Assembly: GCA_035527995.1 (NCBI GenBank)
Contig: DATKZJ010000100.1
Span: forward strand, 1 to 8,549
Direction of reading: 5' to 3'
DNA: 8,549 nucleotides
DNA from: JAFGTF01 sp035527995
Lineage (GTDB): Bacteria; Spirochaetota; B62-G9; DRHN01
Numbering within the stretch: the stretch's first letter is position 1; each line of letters opens with the position of its first letter. The notes below the pieces were generated by a model. It worked only from the letters and a program-made list of their open reading frames with translations, searched no databases and was not told the DNA's origin. The translations under genes were made by a program, and so were the position numbers. Positions 5,617-8,549 of this stretch are shown here, one piece after another.

Positions 5617-6375
5617 TCATTCTGTTTTCCGCCGCTCGATTTCTGCGATGAAGCCCATCATCCGCTTATAGTGTGAGCCTTTCCAGTAGACCGTTTTGCA
5701 GGAAACACACCGATAGAATTCATCATAATACCTTCTCGTCAGCGGTTGCACCTCTTTGATAACATCCCTTTTTGCCGCTCTGCGGATGATCCCGTTGCAC
5801 CGCATGCAGCGGTAAAACGGTCTTATCCTCGAGTAGAGGTCGAAACGGTCGAGCACCTCGATGAGCTGCTCTTTCGAAGACTGCGACCGCACCCAGTAAC
5901 CCCTTTCCACCTCCCCTATCTTCAGCAGGCCGATGTCCCTTGTGAGAACAATCCGTTTTTCAGTAACCGCGATCCTGACGAGTTCGGTATCCCTGTAGTC
6001 GTTGCGAAAGAGGGCATCGAACCCGAGCATGCGGAGCTTCCTCGTGAGCTTCCCGAGGTGCACGTCGAGAACAAACTTCGGGATACGGAGCGGAACAGCT
6101 CTAAGGTGGGTTGCTTCCGAGATATCGAGGCTCTCGAAAACAGGGTATACTGATACTTTATCGTCATTGCTGAGATGATAACGAAAATCTACGGACTTGC
6201 CGTTTACCAGGATCAGGTCGATCTCAGCATGCGGAACTCCCAATGCCTCGACAGCGTCCTTTACGGCAGGAGTTCCGGTAAAGCGATATACAAACGGTTT
6301 CTTGCGCCGATACCCTGGAAGGAAGTCGTTGAGCTCCTCGTAGAAACGGAAGATCGCCTCTTTCTTTCTGTACAT
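5617..6375 (-). CDS. Ubiquitin-like Mut7-C RNase-domain protein with zinc ribbon
   Basis: The 252-residue protein has the full Ub-Mut7C architecture. Residues about 6-85 form a ubiquitin-like beta-grasp domain (FRFYEELNDFLP through LVNGKSVDFRYHL to VSVYPVFESLDI). Residues about 98-185 are the PIN-like Mut7-C RNase fold, with FVLDVHLGKLTRKLRMLGFD (Asp104), Asp126/Asp129 and IVLTRDIGLL (Asp147) as likely acidic metal-binding residues. The end carries a zinc ribbon: CMRC (190-193) and CVSC (223-226), with the PIN-to-ribbon layout typical of the family. By family it is a predicted cytoplasmic RNase; targets are unknown, and the ubiquitin-like part has no C-terminal Gly-Gly, so conjugation is unlikely. 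AGGG lies five bases before ATG 6375. It is upstream of, and on the same strand as, the radical SAM gene. Confidence 0.9.
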   Translation of the reverse strand: MYRKKEAIFRFYEELNDFLPGYRRKKPFVYRFTGTPAVKDAVEALGVPHAEIDLILVNGKSVDFRYHLSNDDKVSVYPVFESLDISEATHLRAVPLRIPKFVLDVHLGKLTRKLRMLGFDALFRNDYRDTELVRIAVTEKRIVLTRDIGLLKIGEVERGYWVRSQSSKEQLIEVLDRFDLYSRIRPFYRCMRCNGIIRRAAKRDVIKEVQPLTRRYYDEFYRCVSCKTVYWKGSHYKRMMGFIAEIERRKTE

Positions 6376-6404
6376 GGGATCCCTGCGCTCGAGACATTAC
6401 GGGC

Positions 6405-6433
6405 CGAATACAACATAAGGGTCATGACAGCAA
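6405..6433 (-). promoter_or_regulatory. Possible weak promoter for the Mut7-C gene
   Basis: On the minus strand TTGCTG (6433-6428), 17 bases and TATTCG (6410-6405) lie about 30 bases upstream of ATG 6375. Each box keeps only the first three consensus bases, so this is a low-confidence call. Confidence 0.25.
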
Positions 6434-6510
6434 ACCGTACCCTGCTAATCAGGTCCGTTCAGCTCGGATCCGTACGGCTCATAGCCGGACGGAAAACCGG
6501 CCCTGCCACC

Positions 6511-6551
6511 CCCCATTTCTTACAAATCAATATAAATATTTGGAAATGGGG
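6511..6551. repeat. Nine-base perfect inverted repeat with AT-rich loop
   Basis: CCCCATTTC (6511-6519) and GAAATGGGG (6543-6551) pair perfectly and extend by a G-T pair; the loop contains AAAT/ATTT, which can add a second small stem. It lies 62 bases downstream of the membrane protein stop. On the plus strand it is followed by CTTTTAG, like a terminator, but no plus-strand gene ends here. On the minus strand, the direction of the flanking genes, there is no T run. It may act as an mRNA 3'-end stabiliser, a T-less terminator or a binding site. Confidence 0.5.
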
Positions 6552-6612
6552 CTTTTAGCGGTTTCCCTGCCGTTAACTCCATTTTTAAAAACCGGCATGC
6601 CATCGTCACCCT

Positions 6613-7398
6613 CTATCCTTCTGCTGTATACGAAAGAACAAAAGCATACATGGAGACAACGAACAGCGGTATATGCAGCACACCCATCCACCACAGGGAG
6701 GGCTGTAAAAACCACTGCACAATGTTAAAAATACCGGTAACAGCCCCAACAAACGCCATCACCCTGACTGCAGCGCGGTTGAACCTTTTACAAAAGAGCG
6801 TTACTACAGCGAGAAAAACCGGGGTCATCATGCAGTATGTCAGGCCTGATGCCGAATCCAGTATACCAGGCGCGGAGAAGTCCGGTTCGAGTGTCGTGAG
6901 ATCTATCGGGTACCAGAACGATAAGAAAGCAAAGGGGACGACCCAGTATCTCCACCAGGACCGGGTCTCATCGACGATCTCGTTCTTCTTTACAAAAGCC
7001 TCCACGATCCAGAAAAACAGGACAATTGTGTAGACCGTGAGGTTTCCCGTAAGAACGGCGAATCCATACTTTTCTGTCGATGCCGTGGTCTGGAAAAACG
7101 CGAAACCGAGGGAGAGCGTTGCCGCGTATATATTGAACGCGCGTACAGCCCTGTTTTGTATCGTCGCAAGGAGTACGATGATGACGATCGGTACGATCTT
7201 GAAAAGAGGAAATAAGTAAGGGAATGAATATATGAATGCTTTCGAAAGCACCGCAACCGTAGCTTCCGGGATCTCTCTCGGATCGACAGTGACGCCGCTG
7301 TAGATCGGAACAAAGAACAGCAGAAGCAGGACGAGTAAAAACCACCATTTCCCCGATACTCTCTCGAGCACCGAATAGAAACCCTCCCCTCTTCCCAT
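6613..7398 (-). CDS. Uncharacterised multi-pass membrane protein
   Basis: I do not recognise a named family. The 261-residue protein is very hydrophobic, with about seven or eight likely membrane segments: roughly 18-34, 58-79, 87-103, 113-135, 151-166, 186-203, 209-230 and 236-257. The N-terminal tail MGRGEGFYSVLERVSGK is positive. Marked features are the aromatic WWRYWVVPFAFLSFWYPIDL (148-167), an EPDFSAPGILDSASGLTYCMMTP stretch in two parts around 171-193, and WFLQPSLWWMGVLHIP (229-244). There is no transporter motif, signal peptide or catalytic pattern I can point to. The start at 7398 is backed by GGAGG (7409-7405) six bases upstream. It is divergent from the hemerythrin gene, with a 363-base region between them, and lies upstream of the Mut7-C gene on the same strand with a 237-base gap, so it is probably a separate transcript. 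Confidence 0.85.
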   Translation of the reverse strand: MGRGEGFYSVLERVSGKWWFLLVLLLLFFVPIYSGVTVDPREIPEATVAVLSKAFIYSFPYLFPLFKIVPIVIIVLLATIQNRAVRAFNIYAATLSLGFAFFQTTASTEKYGFAVLTGNLTVYTIVLFFWIVEAFVKKNEIVDETRSWWRYWVVPFAFLSFWYPIDLTTLEPDFSAPGILDSASGLTYCMMTPVFLAVVTLFCKRFNRAAVRVMAFVGAVTGIFNIVQWFLQPSLWWMGVLHIPLFVVSMYAFVLSYTAEG

Positions 7399-7479
7399 CT
7401 AAAACCTCCCCCTCCTTGCCTTAGAAGATAAAAAAACCACCAAGGGTCCGGTTTGCATAGAGCCCGCTGCCTGACGGCC

Positions 7480-7508
7480 TGCCGATCGTCCCGGACTAGG
7501 TCCCGGCA
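7480..7508. promoter_or_regulatory. GC-rich nested stem-loop in the membrane protein leader
   Basis: TGCCG (7480-7484) pairs with CGGCA (7504-7508), and inside it GGAC (7493-7496) pairs with GTCC (7500-7503) across TAG. The fold is one-sided, with an eight-base bulge. If transcription of the membrane protein gene starts upstream near 7576, the structure is in its leader. Function is unknown. Confidence 0.3.
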
Positions 7509-7582
7509 TGCAGGAACAGTATAAAGCAGAAACAGGAGGACCAGCTCTCAACATCCCTGCCATCTCGTGCAACATTTCTATC

Positions 7583-7610
7583 ATTATATCATAAAAAACT
7601 GCCTCCGAAA
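7583..7610 (-). promoter_or_regulatory. Possible promoter of the membrane protein gene
   Basis: The minus strand has a perfect TATAAT at 7588-7583 with only a poor -35 (TTTCGG, 7610-7605, 16-base spacer). It would give a leader of about 180 bases. The missing -35 suggests an activator or a chance match. Confidence 0.3.
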
Positions 7611-7686
7611 GGCCTATTTAATTCAGGAAAGCTCATAAAGGCTGTCCCGAACAAAAGCCGTCCCCAAGAGAACAAGACCGTTTTCA

Positions 7687-7715
7687 TTGACAGGGAAATA
7701 CAAAAATTGTACCAT
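7687..7715 (+). promoter_or_regulatory. Strong sigma-70 promoter of the hemerythrin gene
   Basis: A perfect TTGACA (7687-7692) is separated by exactly 17 bases from TACCAT (7710-7715, 4 of 6 matches). Transcription would begin near 7722, about 40 bases before the ATG at 7762. This also argues against reading the coding frame from the upstream TTG at 7687. Confidence 0.65.
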
Positions 7716-7761
7716 CTTAATTACTGTTATTTGTGCGAAACGGGGATTATGGATAAAGCCG

Positions 7762-8166
7762 ATGGAACGTTTTCAATGGACTGATCAGTATAATACGGGG
7801 ATTTTGACAATCGACATGCAGCACAAGGAGCTGTTCAGGAGGATAGACAACCTCACTCTTGCACTATACGACGGTGAGGGGAAGCCTGCGCTCAAGACGC
7901 TACTCGGGTTTCTCGACTCATATATAATAGAGCACTTCCGGACAGAAGAAGAATATATGAAAAAAAACAGCTATCCCGGATTCGAGAAACATTTAGAGAA
8001 ACACCATACATTCAGGAAGCTCCTCGCCGATGTAGAGCAAGAGTTCAACGACAAGGGAGGCGACACATATCTCGCGATCCGGTTCGAAAAGGAGATAAGA
8101 AAGTGGTGGGAGAATCATATACTCCAGACGGACATGCAATACGTCCCCTATATGAAAAACATATAA
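7762..8166 (+). CDS. Bacteriohemerythrin (non-heme di-iron oxygen-binding protein)
   Basis: The 134-residue protein has the full set of di-iron ligands at canonical spacing: His21 (IDMQHKELF), His58 and Glu62 (EHFRTEEEYM), His77 and His81 (HLEKHHTF), His119 and Asp124 (ENHILQTDMQY). It is a single four-helix bundle with no signal peptide or extra sensor domain, and the length is typical of bacteriohemerythrins. Such proteins bind O2 reversibly in the cytoplasm and serve in oxygen delivery, sensing or scavenging. The start at ATG 7762 gives MERFQWTDQYNTGI, where the family normally begins; the frame is open upstream to 7687 but that stretch overlaps the promoter. The ribosome site is weak (GGA at 7751-7753). 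It is transcribed alone from its own promoter, divergent from the membrane protein gene. Confidence 0.95.
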   Translation: MERFQWTDQYNTGILTIDMQHKELFRRIDNLTLALYDGEGKPALKTLLGFLDSYIIEHFRTEEEYMKKNSYPGFEKHLEKHHTFRKLLADVEQEFNDKGGDTYLAIRFEKEIRKWWENHILQTDMQYVPYMKNI

Positions 8167-8222
8167 ACATCTTTGATCTACGATACTGCCTCACAGCATG
8201 GTCCCTGTAACTTTATGGCTCT

Positions 8223-8242
8223 TTGGGGGGTCTATACCCCAA
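8223..8242. terminator. GC-rich hairpin between convergent genes, likely transcript end
   Basis: GGGGT (8227-8231), loop CTAT, ACCCC (8236-8240) form a stem with a tetraloop; TTGGGG (8223-8228) and CCCCAA (8237-8242) give an alternative register. It lies about 60 bases after the hemerythrin stop and about 130 bases after the FMN-binding gene stop on the other strand, so it could serve both. No T run follows on either strand, which weakens the terminator call. The rest of 8167-8374 shows nothing else convincing. Confidence 0.4.
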
Positions 8243-8374
8243 CCCGCCAGTCATAGTGCATTATCTCCAGTTTGAAGCCCGAGTAAGCCGGATCATTGAG
8301 CTACAACCGGTCTGTGCAGTTTATCGAAATCATCCTGTTCTTACCGGCCTTATATATGGCACGAAAGCGGTAGA

Positions 8375-8549
8375 TCAGCTTGCGTACTGTTTCAGGGCGG
8401 ACGAGATCGCCTTCAGGATTGCCCTGCTCGAAACCGTTGCGCCGCTTACAGTATCGACCTTCAGCGACTGGGCACGGATGACATCTTCGGGGATCCTCTC
8501 CGCAGGCTTGCCCATCATCGTGCGGTGGTGCTCCAGCACTATCGAAACG
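8375..8549 (-). CDS. FMN-binding-domain protein, C-terminal part (runs off the right edge)
   Basis: The reverse strand reads 57 codons from the window edge (first full codon at 8548) to TGA at 8377-8375. The sequence carries the hallmark of the FMN-binding domain, VDTVSGATVSSRAI: Asp32, then SGAT (35-38), then Ser40/41 in the visible fragment. This fits the D-x-x-(S/T)-G-A-T motif in which ApbE attaches FMN covalently through a phosphoester to the final Thr (Thr38 here). The preceding EHHRTMMGKPAERIPEDVI and following LKAISSALKQ are also typical. Proteins of this type carry electrons in extracytoplasmic redox chains (RnfG/NqrC-like, reductase partners). Because only the C-terminus is visible, signal peptide, further domains and partner cannot be stated. 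The gene converges on hemerythrin. Confidence 0.82.
   Translation of the reverse strand, partial: VSIVLEHHRTMMGKPAERIPEDVIRAQSLKVDTVSGATVSSRAILKAISSALKQYAS

Larger units (their letters stand above)
7399..7761. other. Divergent intergenic region between membrane protein and hemerythrin genes
   Basis: This 363-base stretch holds no convincing gene. It contains a strong plus-strand promoter (7687-7715), a possible minus-strand -10 box (7588-7583), a structured GC-rich segment (7480-7508), and an imperfect 16-base tandem repeat (7641-7656 and 7657-7672, both with GTCCC). A 61-codon minus-strand frame ends in TAG exactly before the membrane protein ATG but has no ribosome site or protein-like composition. 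Confidence 0.6.

Noticed and set aside
7399..7584. 61-codon minus frame ending in TAG directly before the membrane protein ATG
   Set aside because: It has no ribosome site, low-complexity Pro/Gly/Arg/Ser composition and overlaps the candidate -10 box; kept only as intergenic.
7687..7761. N-terminal extension of 25 residues on the hemerythrin
   Set aside because: The upstream start is TTG inside the -35 box of a strong promoter, and the family normally begins at the later ATG.
8210..8549. Plus-strand frame open from about 8210 to the right edge
   Set aside because: Its right half is antisense to the FMN-binding motif, which is far more protein-like, and there is no good start or ribosome site.
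1..8549. CRISPR array, tRNA, rRNA, transposase or phage genes
   Set aside because: No regularly spaced direct repeats, tRNA-like cloverleaf, ribosomal sequence or transposase/integrase-like protein was seen in either strand.

Overview
The window looks like chromosomal DNA from a bacterium. The genes have Shine-Dalgarno sites, three promoters fit the sigma-70 consensus with 17-base spacers, one protein carries a lipoprotein-type signal peptide, and genes sit close together or overlap by 4 bases. The protein set (bacteriohemerythrin, a flavinylation-type FMN-binding domain, an Old-Yellow-Enzyme-like protein, a Dph6-like ATPase, a Ub-Mut7-C protein, radical SAM) suggests an anaerobe or microaerobe. 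I cannot name the phylum with confidence; a spirochaete, a nitrospirote or a former deltaproteobacterium would all fit, and an archaeon is less likely given the promoters. Bases 1 to about 500 are visibly richer in A+T than the rest.

Layout. At 1-255 (minus) is the N-terminal part of an Old Yellow Enzyme type flavin oxidoreductase. It diverges from a two-gene plus-strand operon (563-2496) made of a NagB-like sugar-phosphate isomerase/deaminase homologue and a PfkB-family kinase joined by an ATGA overlap. The 300-base divergent region holds a good promoter for each side, an 18-bp dyad inside the oxidoreductase promoter, three helically phased AGTTATT repeats, and two hairpins in the leader of the sugar operon. 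From 7398 back to 2624 five genes run on the minus strand: an unknown multi-pass membrane protein, a ubiquitin-like/Mut7-C RNase protein with a zinc ribbon, a radical SAM enzyme, a lipoprotein with a glycoside-hydrolase-like TIM barrel (broken by a one-base frameshift in an A run), and a Dph6-like ATP pyrophosphatase. A complete bacteriohemerythrin gene with its own promoter lies at 7762-8166 (plus). The C-terminal part of an FMN-binding-domain protein runs off the right edge (minus).

How they may work together. The kinase and NagB homologue look like consecutive steps on a sugar phosphate, but both depart from their families at substrate- or catalysis-related positions, so the substrate is open. 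The radical SAM gene and the lipoprotein gene share a stop/start overlap and are probably made together; this pairing is the best candidate for an undescribed system here. The remaining genes do not form an obvious pathway.
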